Assembly (NCBI GenBank): GCA_002477755.1
Contig: DLKD01000062.1
Coordinates: 86,240-127,020, forward strand
DNA from: Gordonia sp. UBA7599
Lineage (GTDB): Bacteria; Actinomycetota; Actinomycetes; Mycobacteriales; Mycobacteriaceae
DNA: 40,781 nucleotides
Direction: 5' to 3'
Shown in pieces: positions 1-8,901 of this stretch. The translations under genes were made by a program, and so were the position numbers. The notes under the pieces are model-generated. The model did not search any database. It saw only the letters and a program-made list of their open reading frames with translations, and had not been told where the DNA came from. Position 1 is the first letter of the stretch. Every line of letters starts with the position of its first letter.

Positions 1-124
1 GCGTCGGATCGGGCTCGGTCGGTGCGGATTCGGGCTCGGTCGGTGCGGATTTGGGCTCGCTCGGCGGAATCTCGGGCTCGGTCGGCGGAATCTCGGGCTC
101 GGTCGGCGTCGGATCGGGCTCGGT
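1..124 (-). repeat. 21-bp tandem repeat coding a PTEPExx heptad array in DnaX
   Basis: In the dnaX frame this stretch encodes about six seven-residue units of the form P-T/S-E-P-x-x-x: TEPDPTP, TEPEIPP twice, SEPKSAP, TEPESAP and TEPDPT. The DNA unit is 21 bp, and two units (around 62-103) are nearly identical. The array continues past the window edge. It lies in the flexible linker between the clamp-loader core and the C-terminal tau domain, so length changes should be tolerated. It is a coding repeat, not a CRISPR. Confidence 0.85.
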
Positions 125-1480
125 CGGCGCGGTAGCGCGCTGAGAGCGTCGGGTGTACTTCAGCGGCGCACCGTCGTCGGGTGCCGGAGGAGGCGCACCT
201 ACTGACCCACCTGCTGCCGCTCTCGCTGTTCCCAGTGCCGCTTCGGTCGTTGGCGCACCCGGCAGCGGAACTTTCGCTGTTGGAACACCGGTGGCCGCTC
301 GTGGCGTCGGTGAGCCGGCGGCCGCAGGGGGCCCGCCGGCTTCGAGGCGCTCAAGGCGCGCCAGCAGTGCGGCATCGTCGGCCGAAGTCTCCGGCAACAG
401 GAGGCGCGCGCACATCACCTCGAGCAACAGCCGCGGCGACGTCGTCCCGCGCATCTCGCCGAGCGCGGTGTGCACCGTCTCGGCGGCTCGCGTCAGCATC
501 GCCGAACCCAGCCCGTCGATTTGTGCACGCATCTTCGCGACCTGGTCGCCGGGCGCTTCGACCAGTCCACGCTCGGCCGCCTCGGGTACCGCCTGCAGCA
601 GGATGAGGTCGCGCAGGCGCTCGAGGAGATCGACGGCGAACCGTCGCGGATCATGCCCGGCATTGACGACGTCCTCGACGGTGCCGAACAAGGCCGCACC
701 ATCGCCGGCGGCCAACGCGTCGACCGCATCGTCGATGAGCGCGACGTCGGTGACGCCGAGCAGCGACATCGCCTCGTCGTAGCTGACTCCGCCAGAACCT
801 CCACCGGCAAGCAGCTGATCGAGGATCGAGAGCGAGTCGCGCGGCGACCCCCCACCGGCTCGGATGACCAGTGGGAACACCTCGGGTTCCACGGTGACGC
901 CCTCGCGCGCGCAGATCCCTTCGAGTAACCCGCGCATAACCGGCGGTGCCAACAGTCGGAACGGGTAGTGGTGGGTGCGCGATCGGATCGTCGGCAGCAC
1001 TTTCTCCGGCTCGGTCGTGGCGAAGACGAAGATCAGGTGCTCGGGCGGCTCCTCGACGATCTTGAGCAGCGCGTTGAAGCCCTGGTTGGTCACCATGTGC
1101 GCCTCATCGATGATGAACACCCGGTACCTCGACTGCGACGGCGCGTAGTGCGCCCGGTCGCGCAAATCGCGAGTGTCGTCGACACCGCCGTGACTGGCCG
1201 CGTCGAGTTCGATCACGTCGAGGTTGCCCGGACCCCCGGGCGCCAGCGCGACGCAGGAATCGCAGGTCCCGCACGGCGTCGACGTCGGGCCCTGCTCACA
1301 GTTCAACGACCGGGCCAGGATGCGCGCCGACGACGTCTTGCCGCAGCCGCGCGGACCGGAGAACAGGTACGCGTGGTTGATCCGCCCGGAATCAAGGGCT
1401 CGGCCCAGTGGTGCGGTGACGTGGTCCTGACCCACGACTTCGGCGAAGGTTGCCGGGCGATAAGTGCGATACAGAGCCAC
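1..1480 (-). CDS. dnaX: DNA polymerase III subunit gamma/tau (3' end outside window)
   Basis: This is the clamp-loader ATPase of the replisome, which opens and loads the beta sliding clamp. The reverse strand reads VALYRTYRPATFAEVVGQDH from a GTG at 1480. A Walker A GPRGCGKT lies at residues 42-49 and zinc cysteines at 61, 70, 73 and 76. A Walker B/DEAH box (VFIIDEAHM) and the sensor motif TIRSRTH follow. About 493 codons are visible; the C-terminal end, where tau binds polymerase and helicase, runs off the window. The visible tail turns into a Pro/Glu/Thr-rich tandem repeat. The start is preceded by TAGGCT ending 6 nt upstream with no Shine-Dalgarno, which suggests a leaderless mRNA. The order dnaX followed by an Rv3722c-like aminotransferase matches mycobacteria. 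The family assignment is secure. Confidence 0.96.
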   Translation of the reverse strand, partial: MALYRTYRPATFAEVVGQDHVTAPLGRALDSGRINHAYLFSGPRGCGKTSSARILARSLNCEQGPTSTPCGTCDSCVALAPGGPGNLDVIELDAASHGGVDDTRDLRDRAHYAPSQSRYRVFIIDEAHMVTNQGFNALLKIVEEPPEHLIFVFATTEPEKVLPTIRSRTHHYPFRLLAPPVMRGLLEGICAREGVTVEPEVFPLVIRAGGGSPRDSLSILDQLLAGGGSGGVSYDEAMSLLGVTDVALIDDAVDALAAGDGAALFGTVEDVVNAGHDPRRFAVDLLERLRDLILLQAVPEAAERGLVEAPGDQVAKMRAQIDGLGSAMLTRAAETVHTALGEMRGTTSPRLLLEVMCARLLLPETSADDAALLARLERLEAGGPPAAAGSPTPRAATGVPTAKVPLPGAPTTEAALGTARAAAGGSVGAPPPAPDDGAPLKYTRRSQRATAPTEPDPTPTEPEIPPTEPEIPPSEPKSAPTEPESAPTEPDPT

Positions 1481-1527
1481 GCACAGAGCCTACCGGTGCG
1501 CTCGGACACCGGCAGCCGAGCCCGCTC

Positions 1528-2823
1528 TCATTCGGCCTGGACCTCGGCAGGTTTCGCCGGCGCCCGCAACCGCGCCCCGGCGATGAGCACAACCACGCAC
1601 GTCACGACGAACACCCAGACGTACGGCTCCCACACAAACCAGTCCAGCCACCCCACCGAACCGTGCTTGAAAAACAGGCCGATCAGGTACGCATCGTCGC
1701 GCGTCTGGTTGAACTGCCATGTCGCGTAACCCAGGTACGTCCGCCACGAGAACGCCGCCAAGAACCCGCCGACGACCATGACTCCGACGACGATGCGCGA
1801 GGACGCCGACCGACCCGCGTCGGAAATCCAGTTGAGCGCGACGACCGCCAGCGGGACGAACCACACCCAATGGTGTCCCCAGGCCATCGGCGAAATGGCA
1901 CACGACGTCATCCCCACCAGCGAGAGCGCGAGCAGTTCCTGTCCGGCTCGGTGCGCCACGACCGCGGCGCCGATCCCCAGGGTGAACCCCACCAGCACCA
2001 GCAGGATCCACAGCAGCCCGTTGGGCTCGTTGGTGTGGCCGAGATTGGCGAGCAGGCCGCGGATCGACTGGTTGCCCGGTGTCTGCGGGGTGCCGACGCG
2101 ATCGGGGTCGCGCAGCTTCGAGGTCCAGTAGTCCCACGACGTGCTCGGCAGGATCGCGAACCCAAGCAGCACCGACCCCACGAACCCCGCCACGACTCCG
2201 ACGGCCGCCCGAGTATTGCGGATCACCAGCAGATAGACCGCGAACAACATCGGCGTGAGCTTGATCCCCGCAGTCAGGCCGGTGGCGACGCCGCGCAGCC
2301 GCGCGCCGTCGGGGCGCAGGAGGTCGGCAAGCACGATCGCCATCAGGAAGACGTTGATCTGCCCGTACCAGATCGTGGTGCGCACCGGCTCCAGCAGCAT
2401 CATCACCGTCACCAGCGCGACGGCGACGGCCCGCAGCGCCAGCGTCGGCGACCGACCCAGGCTGCGGAAGCTGATCATGATCGTGAAGTACAGCGCGACG
2501 AGGATCCCACCGATCCACACCACTCGCGCCACCGTCATCGACATCCACGCGAACGGGATGAATCCGAAGATCGAAAACGGCGTGTACGTGTAGTCCATCT
2601 GGCCGAGCAGCTTGGCGTCGTAGAGCTTGTCGCCGTCGAGCACAGTCTGCGCGCCGGCGCGGTAAACGTCGAGGTCGAGCTGGTTGTCGAAGAGTCCCCA
2701 GAACGGCTTGGAGTACGGCACGATCGCGTTCTGGATCCACAGGGCCAGCACCGCGACCACCACGGATCCGGCGACGATCGCCATCGTGCGCCCGCGTGAC
2801 GCCGGAATGCTCACGGCTCCCAC
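1528..2823 (-). CDS. GT87-family membrane mannosyltransferase (DUF2029)
   Basis: This is a 431-residue polytopic membrane protein with roughly ten hydrophobic segments. It has the appearance of the actinobacterial GT87 family of polyprenyl-phosphomannose-dependent alpha-1,2-mannosyltransferases (PimE, Rv2181). The first periplasmic loop carries DNQLDLDVYRAGA near residues 46-58, which matches the place of the catalytic aspartate in PimE. A motif WYGQIN and an AGIKLTP segment in the middle are also typical. The likely role is adding mannose to phosphatidylinositol mannosides, lipomannan or another envelope glycan, using a lipid-linked donor on the outer face of the membrane. The start is a GTG at 2823, with another GTG at 2814. 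The gene lies 47 bp from dnaX and on the same strand. Which glycan it builds cannot be told from sequence. Confidence 0.85.
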   Translation of the reverse strand: MGAVSIPASRGRTMAIVAGSVVVAVLALWIQNAIVPYSKPFWGLFDNQLDLDVYRAGAQTVLDGDKLYDAKLLGQMDYTYTPFSIFGFIPFAWMSMTVARVVWIGGILVALYFTIMISFRSLGRSPTLALRAVAVALVTVMMLLEPVRTTIWYGQINVFLMAIVLADLLRPDGARLRGVATGLTAGIKLTPMLFAVYLLVIRNTRAAVGVVAGFVGSVLLGFAILPSTSWDYWTSKLRDPDRVGTPQTPGNQSIRGLLANLGHTNEPNGLLWILLVLVGFTLGIGAAVVAHRAGQELLALSLVGMTSCAISPMAWGHHWVWFVPLAVVALNWISDAGRSASSRIVVGVMVVGGFLAAFSWRTYLGYATWQFNQTRDDAYLIGLFFKHGSVGWLDWFVWEPYVWVFVVTCVVVLIAGARLRAPAKPAEVQAE

Positions 2824-2859
2824 CGTGCCACGTCTGCGGTCACCGGCCCGCCGAATGCG

Positions 2860-4560
<1,701 letters not shown>

Positions 4561-4935
4561 CTACGACAGCGTCGGCACCGGGTACTTCTGGATATTCGGA
4601 TCTACCGTGATCAGCGTGGCGCCGCCGGCCATCGCCTGGGCGACGAGCATCCGGTCGAACGGATCCCGATGTATCCACGGAAGCTCCGCGAGGACCCGCG
4701 CATGGTCGGCGCCGAACGGTTCTATCTCGAGCCCAAGGTCGCCGGCGGTCTCGAAGAATCGCGGCCCGACGTCGAGCTTGCCGGTCGACACCTTGATGGC
4801 GATCTCGGTCAGAGAGACCACCGAGATCACTTTCCGCGCGCTCGTGTCGGCCAGTGCGCCCAGCACGCTCGGGGACAACCGCTCCGGTGCAGAGCGCATC
4901 CATAACAGGACGTGGGTGTCGAGTAGCACTGTCAC
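4561..4935 (-). CDS. vapC: VapC-type PIN-domain ribonuclease toxin
   Basis: This is a 124-residue PIN domain of the type II toxin-antitoxin class. Toxins of this kind are Mg-dependent RNases that cut tRNA or rRNA when released from their antitoxin. The acidic active-site set is visible: Asp6 (LLDTHVLLW), Glu44 (SLTEIAIK), Asp94 within HRDPFDRMLVAQA, and Asp112 (ITVDPNI). Length and motif spacing are standard for a complete toxin. The start is a GTG at 4935 that overlaps the antitoxin stop by four bases (GTGA), the classic coupling that makes antitoxin translated first. The RNA target is unknown. Confidence 0.93.
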   Translation of the reverse strand: MTVLLDTHVLLWMRSAPERLSPSVLGALADTSARKVISVVSLTEIAIKVSTGKLDVGPRFFETAGDLGLEIEPFGADHARVLAELPWIHRDPFDRMLVAQAMAGGATLITVDPNIQKYPVPTLS

Positions 4936-5189
4936 GACTGCCGGGAGTCCTGTCCGTCGCCGTACCAGAGTGCGTCGTCATCGGCAGTCCACTCATCGAA
5001 GTCATCTGGCACGGTGAACTGCCCTGCTAGGTCGCCGAGCTTCGCAGGCGGAAAAGTCACTGGATCGATCGGACCCAGCCTCGCGACGGGCTTCCCGTTA
5101 CGCGCGATGACGATGGTCTCCCCGGCCTCAGCGGCGGCGATCAACTTCGAGAACGACGCCTTCGCCTCAAAGATGTTCACGGTGGTCAT
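4932..5189 (-). CDS. vapB: Phd/YefM-type antitoxin of the VapC toxin
   Basis: This 85-residue protein begins MTTVNIFEAKASFSKLIAAA and continues with GETIVIARNGKPVARL, the typical dimeric Phd/YefM DNA-binding fold in the first 50 residues. The acidic tail (PDDFDEWTADDDALWYG) is the expected toxin-neutralising, protease-sensitive segment. It is first gene of the two-gene operon with the PIN toxin. The ATG at 5189 lacks a clear ribosome site; TAGATAAACT just upstream can serve as a -10 box for a near-leaderless transcript. The tandem and palindromic repeat upstream is the likely autoregulatory operator. Confidence 0.9.
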   Translation of the reverse strand: MTTVNIFEAKASFSKLIAAAEAGETIVIARNGKPVARLGPIDPVTFPPAKLGDLAGQFTVPDDFDEWTADDDALWYGDGQDSRQS

Positions 5190-5206
5190 AGCGCTAGTTT
5201 ATCTAT

Positions 5207-5230
5207 GTCTGGCCAGGTCTGGCCAGACCT
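5207..5230. promoter_or_regulatory. Probable autoregulatory operator of the vapBC operon
   Basis: The decamer GTCTGGCCAG is repeated head to tail at 5207-5216 and 5217-5226, and AGGTCTGGCCAGACCT at 5215-5230 is a perfect 16-bp palindrome. The array ends 18 bp before the antitoxin start and just upstream of its -10-like TAGATA. Phd/YefM antitoxins repress their own promoters by cooperative binding to palindromic repeats in this position; the assignment here is inferred. Confidence 0.65.
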
Positions 5231-5362
5231 ATTTCGCAACCCCCATCGGATCACGCCCGCCAACCGACGCTCACCGGCGCAAGCTAAGGGATGCGAACAC
5301 CTGGTCAGGGCCGATGCGGTACCTTCAGTTTTTCCAAGGCTTTTTCGAGAGGGTGCAAACCT

Positions 5363-5788
5363 ATGCGCAAGACCGTTTCCGCGATTGCCGCCGCCGCAGC
5401 GGTGGCCGGCACGGCACTGACCGCCGCCCCGGCGCTGGCCGTCACGCCCCCGACCGTCAAGTTCGGCGTCTACCAGTACCGCCTGATCGGTGCAGCGACC
5501 CACCTGCCGCCCGGAACCAAGTCGTGCGGGTTCGACCGCAGCCAGGGCAACCCGGGTCCGATCATCGGCTCCATGGGAAACGACATGGTGACCGTCGGCA
5601 AGCGCAAGACCACCGGCGACTCGGTCTCCATCACGACCAAGCCGCTGCCGGCCGGCCGCTACCTCGTGCGCATGTCCTGCTTCGTCCCGAACCCCAAGAC
5701 CGGCGAGCCCGAAATCGTCGCGGTCAACGAGAAGTGGCTGCGGATCACGTCCAAGGGCACCTACGCACCGGACAACCAGCACCACTGA
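5363..5788 (+). CDS. Small secreted protein, first of a tandem paralogous pair
   Basis: This protein of 141 residues starts MRKTVSAIAAAAAVAGTALT and has a clear Sec signal peptide ending around APALA (residue 26). The frame is open upstream, but the ATG at 5363 gives a proper signal peptide and follows a purine-rich GAGAGGG. The mature part has two cysteines, in TKSCGFD and VRMSCF, likely to form one disulfide. It shares a pattern with the next protein: VKF...Q.RL, LPxGxKxCxFD, and PAGxYxVRxxC. I do not recognise the family. The promoter region upstream has a T-run and a TACCTT box but nothing decisive. Confidence 0.8.
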   Translation: MRKTVSAIAAAAAVAGTALTAAPALAVTPPTVKFGVYQYRLIGAATHLPPGTKSCGFDRSQGNPGPIIGSMGNDMVTVGKRKTTGDSVSITTKPLPAGRYLVRMSCFVPNPKTGEPEIVAVNEKWLRITSKGTYAPDNQHH

Positions 5789-5807
5789 GCCCGTAGGGGG
5801 GATTGCT

Positions 5808-6224
5808 ATGGGTAAGGCCACGTCCGTCTTCGCCGCTGCCGCTGTGGCCCTCGGCACGATCGGAGCTGCCGCACTGGCCGCCCCCGCCGCCGCCGCGCCG
5901 CCGCCCATACCGCCGCCGGCATTCCCGATCCCGCCGACGAAGCCGGTGGTCAAGTTCTCCACCGAACAGTCGCGCCTGGTCGCGACGGTGAGCGGGCTGC
6001 CCCTCGGTGAGAAGTTCTGCCGCTTCGACGCCTACTTCGGTGATCCGACGTTCGGCTCGCTGGGCGTGCGATCCTGGCAGACGGTCTACCAGCGCTACGA
6101 ACTGTTCACCTCGTTCAAGATCCGCTCGGTCCCCAAGCCTGCCGGCACCTATCCGGTCCGCATCACCTGCCTCCAGCAAGAGGACACCGTGCTGAACCGC
6201 GGCGGCGAGATCCGCATCCCCTGA
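5808..6224 (+). CDS. Small secreted protein, second of a tandem paralogous pair
   Basis: This protein of 138 residues has a signal peptide ending near APAAAA (residue 30), then a short proline-rich stretch (PPPIPPPAFPIPPTKP). The mature domain resembles the preceding gene product: VVKFSTEQSRL, LPLGEKFCRFD and PAGTYPVRITC. The two cysteines match those of the paralog. It starts 19 bp after the first gene and is preceded by GGGGGG, so the two are probably cotranscribed. Function unknown; export to the cell envelope or medium is the only safe inference. Confidence 0.8.
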   Translation: MGKATSVFAAAAVALGTIGAAALAAPAAAAPPPIPPPAFPIPPTKPVVKFSTEQSRLVATVSGLPLGEKFCRFDAYFGDPTFGSLGVRSWQTVYQRYELFTSFKIRSVPKPAGTYPVRITCLQQEDTVLNRGGEIRIP

Positions 6225-6231
6225 CGACTGT

Positions 6232-6303
6232 CACAACGGCTACCGCTCCCAACGACAGCTACCGTTGCAACCGTAGCCTCTGTGGGGACCGGTAGCTGTT
6301 GTG
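6232..6303. other. Nested palindrome upstream of the iron-regulated exporter
   Basis: An outer 14-bp stem pairs CACAACGGCTACCG (6232-6245) with CGGTAGCTGTTGTG (6290-6303), with one G-T wobble. Inside it sits a 20-bp near-palindrome, GCTACCGTTGCAACCGTAGC (6258-6277), with one mismatch. The heptamer GCTACCG or close relatives thus appear four times, twice on each strand. There is no U-tract directly after it. It may terminate the secreted-protein operon or act as a multi-site operator. Confidence 0.65.
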
Positions 6304-6321
6304 GCGCTGACCACGATTGTT

Positions 6322-6356
6322 TTGACTTCTCCAGCCATCTAGTTAGGCTTACCTAA
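6322..6356 (+). promoter_or_regulatory. Promoter with IdeR/DtxR iron box of the exporter operon
   Basis: TTGACT at 6322-6327 and TAGGCT at 6344-6349 are spaced by 16 bp and end about 9 nt before the ATG, so the transcript is probably nearly leaderless. Positions 6338-6356 (TCTAGTTAGGCTTACCTAA) match the IdeR/DtxR consensus TTAGGTTAGGCTAACCTAA at 15 of 19 bases and cover the -10 box. With iron present, IdeR would be expected to block transcription. Confidence 0.75.
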
Positions 6357-6358
6357 TT

Positions 6359-7300
6359 ATGGCTACCGTAGAGGCCCGCGGCCTGCACAAATCATTCGGT
6401 GACGTCAACGCGCTGCGCGGTGTCAGCCTGTCCGTAGAGGAGGGCGAGATCCTCGGGGTACTCGGCCCCAACGGCGCCGGCAAGACGACGACGATCAACA
6501 TCCTCACGACGCTGCTGCGCCCCGACTCCGGCACGGTGCGCGTCGCCGGGATCGACGTCCTCGCCGACCCCGCCGCGGTCCGCCCGCTCATCGGCCTCAC
6601 CGGTCAGTTCGCCGCACTCGACGATGCGCTGACCGCGCGCGAGAACCTGATCCTGTTTGGCCGCCTGTTCAAACTCGGCAAGGCCGCGGCGACAGCGCGC
6701 GCCGCCGAACTCCTCGACGAATTCGACCTCACCGATGCCGCCGACCGCCGCACCGCGACCTTTTCCGGCGGCATGCGCCGGCGCCTGGACCTCGCGGCGT
6801 CGATGATCGGCAAGCCGCGGGTGCTGTTCCTCGACGAGCCCACGACGGGCCTCGACCCGCGCAGCCGCGCCATGCTGTGGGACGTCGTGCGACACCTGCG
6901 CGACGAAGGGATCACCGTCTTCCTCACCACCCAGTACCTCGAAGAGGCAGACCAACTCGCCGACCGCATCGTCGTCATCGACCACGGCACCGTCATCGCC
7001 GAAGGGACGCCCGACGAGCTCAAGGCGCGCATCGGCGGTGCGGTCTGCCATCTCACCGTCGACGACGAGCAGCGCGCACGTGCGGCGGCCGTCCTGGGCG
7101 TCCGGTGGCCGGTCGCTGAGAACGACGGTGAGCTCACCGTGCCCAGCGATGGACCGGCGACCCTTTTCGCGGTCGTTCGTGTCCTCGACGAGAACGGGAT
7201 CGTCCCCGACGACATCGGCCTGCGCAACCCGACCCTCGACGACGTGTTCCTGGCTCTCACCGGCGAGCCCACCGACGCCGACGCCGAGGCGAACGCATGA
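6359..7300 (+). CDS. DrrA-like ABC exporter ATPase
   Basis: This is the 313-residue cytoplasmic ATPase of an ABC-2 type exporter of the daunorubicin-resistance (DrrA) group. It has Walker A GPNGAGKT (36-43), the signature FSGGM (135-139) and Walker B LFLDE (156-160). The C-terminal extension after residue 230 ends in NPTLDDVFLALTG, which is typical of DrrA. It overlaps the next gene by four bases (ATGA) and heads a four-gene operon. The iron box just ahead suggests it is made when iron is scarce, so a siderophore or a related lipid is a reasonable substrate guess. The family members also export drugs and lipids, so the substrate is open. Confidence 0.93.
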   Translation: MATVEARGLHKSFGDVNALRGVSLSVEEGEILGVLGPNGAGKTTTINILTTLLRPDSGTVRVAGIDVLADPAAVRPLIGLTGQFAALDDALTARENLILFGRLFKLGKAAATARAAELLDEFDLTDAADRRTATFSGGMRRRLDLAASMIGKPRVLFLDEPTTGLDPRSRAMLWDVVRHLRDEGITVFLTTQYLEEADQLADRIVVIDHGTVIAEGTPDELKARIGGAVCHLTVDDEQRARAAAVLGVRWPVAENDGELTVPSDGPATLFAVVRVLDENGIVPDDIGLRNPTLDDVFLALTGEPTDADAEANA

Positions 7301-8130
7301 CGACCGTCGTCGACTCGCCCGCACCGCAAACAGCAGCGCGACCATCGGCCGTCACCGACACGCTGCTGCTTGCCAAGCGCAGCATCGTGCTGATGTCGCG
7401 GCGCCCCATCTCGATCATCGGCGCGGTCGTGATGCCGGTGATGTTCGCGACCCTGTTCTTCACGATCTTCGGCCGCGTCATGGAGCGCGCCGGCATGGAC
7501 TTCGCGCAGTACCTGCTGCCCGCGATCATCATGCAGGCGGTGTTCTTCTCGGCGATGTCGGGCTCGGTGTGGGCCGCCGAGGATGCCTCGTCGGGCATGT
7601 CGTCGCGCCTGCGGGCGATGCCCATCGCCCGGTCGGCGCCGGTGATCGCACTGCTCGCCGGGGAGACCGTTCGCGGACTATTCGGCTCGGCGATCCTCAT
7701 CGCGATCGGCTACGCCGTCGGGTTCCGCCTGGAGACCGGCGTGTTCGGCGCACTGGCCCTGATCGGGATCATCGTCGTGGCATCGGTGGCGATCGTCCTG
7801 CCATACCTGGTACTCGGCTACGCCCTCGCCGACCCCGAGGCCACCCAGGCGATCGGCGGGGTCATCTACTTCCCCTTGTTGTTGGTGTCGACCCTGTTCG
7901 TCCCGAAGCGGGCCTACCCGGGTTGGTTGCAGCCGATCGTGCAGAACCAGCCGCTGTCCCGGGTCACCGAGGCGATGCGCGCGGTGTCCACTGACGCCGC
8001 CACCGTCGCGACCAACGCCGGTCAGCCCGTCAACACGACTCACGCGGTGCTCATCGCGCTCGCGTGGTGCGCGGGTTCGGTGGTCATCTTCGGAGCACTG
8101 GCTCCCCGCGTGTTCGGGAGGACGGCATGA
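7297..8130 (+). CDS. ABC-2 type exporter permease (DrrB-like)
   Basis: This is a 277-residue membrane protein with six hydrophobic helices, the transmembrane half-transporter partner of the ATPase just upstream. After a short cytoplasmic lead come the sequence SRRPISIIGAVVMPVMFATLFF and, later, the family-typical stretch YLVLGYALADPEATQAIGG in the fourth to fifth helix region. The start ATGA overlaps the ATPase stop and the stop overlaps the next permease start in the same way, showing translational coupling. Two different permeases probably form the membrane channel as a heterodimer, as in mycobacterial DrrABC. Confidence 0.92.
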   Translation: MTTVVDSPAPQTAARPSAVTDTLLLAKRSIVLMSRRPISIIGAVVMPVMFATLFFTIFGRVMERAGMDFAQYLLPAIIMQAVFFSAMSGSVWAAEDASSGMSSRLRAMPIARSAPVIALLAGETVRGLFGSAILIAIGYAVGFRLETGVFGALALIGIIVVASVAIVLPYLVLGYALADPEATQAIGGVIYFPLLLVSTLFVPKRAYPGWLQPIVQNQPLSRVTEAMRAVSTDAATVATNAGQPVNTTHAVLIALAWCAGSVVIFGALAPRVFGRTA

Positions 8131-8885
8131 GCGACATCGCGGTGATGACCCGACGCGGCCTGGTCTTGATGGCGCGCTCGCCCATGACGGTTGCGTCGGC
8201 GGCGGCCATGCCGACGATCCTGCTCCTGCTGATGTCGGTCTCTTTCGGCAAGATGATCATGCCGCTGGCCAGTCTCGCCGAATACGTGCAGTACGCCGCG
8301 CCCGTGTTCGCGACGATGGGCGTGCTCTTCGGCTCACTGTCGACGGCGATGGCCGCCCACCAGGACCGCGTATCCGGGTTCGACGACCGACTGCGCACGT
8401 TGCCGATCTCGCCGGTCGCACCGCTGGCCGGGCGCATCGTCGCCGACATCGCGCGCAATGCGCTGACGGTCGCGGTGATCACCGTTGTCGCGGTCGCGAT
8501 GGGCTTCCGGTTCCAGAACGGGCTACTCGGTGCGGTGGTCTACTTCGCCGTGCCGCTGGCCGTCGGGTTCGGTGTCGCGTGGTTCATGGTGACGGTCGCG
8601 ATGTCGGCGGACTCGGCCGAGAGCGCCGTCGGCTCGCTGAACGCCGTGCTGCTGCTGTTGACGTTCTTCTCCACCGGCTTCGTCAAGCTCGACGATCTGC
8701 CGGGCTGGGCCCAACCGATCGCCTCGGCGAACCCGGTGTCCCACATCGCCGCGGCCATGCGCAGCGCGACGACGGCCGGCGAGCCGGTGTTCGGGTTCGA
8801 CGCCTGGGTCAGCGTGGCCTGGGCGGTCGGGCTGACGGTCGTGTTCGGTTTTCTGGCGACGAAGGCCTACAGCCGCAGCCGTTGA
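8127..8885 (+). CDS. ABC-2 type exporter permease (DrrC-like)
   Basis: This second permease has 252 residues and six predicted membrane helices. It begins MSDIAVMTRRGLVLMARSPM. An upstream in-frame start exists but would overlap the preceding gene deeply; the ATG at 8127 overlaps that stop by four bases and follows GGGAGG. The motif NAVLLLLTFFSTGFVKLDDLPGW and the segment PVSHIAAAMRS near the last helices match the DrrB/DrrC group. It is paralogous to the preceding permease rather than a duplicate of it. Together with the ATPase it should make a complete exporter. Confidence 0.92.
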   Translation: MSDIAVMTRRGLVLMARSPMTVASAAAMPTILLLLMSVSFGKMIMPLASLAEYVQYAAPVFATMGVLFGSLSTAMAAHQDRVSGFDDRLRTLPISPVAPLAGRIVADIARNALTVAVITVVAVAMGFRFQNGLLGAVVYFAVPLAVGFGVAWFMVTVAMSADSAESAVGSLNAVLLLLTFFSTGFVKLDDLPGWAQPIASANPVSHIAAAMRSATTAGEPVFGFDAWVSVAWAVGLTVVFGFLATKAYSRSR

Positions 8886-8901
8886 CCCGCAATGCGCTTG
8901 A

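Noticed and set aside
1-124. Short regular repeat as a CRISPR array
   Set aside because: Unit is 21 bp without spacers, in frame with dnaX, and codes a heptad peptide.
1450-2799. Long plus-strand open frame opposite the GT87 gene
   Set aside because: Arg/His/Asp/Pro-rich composition with no family features; it is the antisense shadow of a GC-rich membrane-protein gene.
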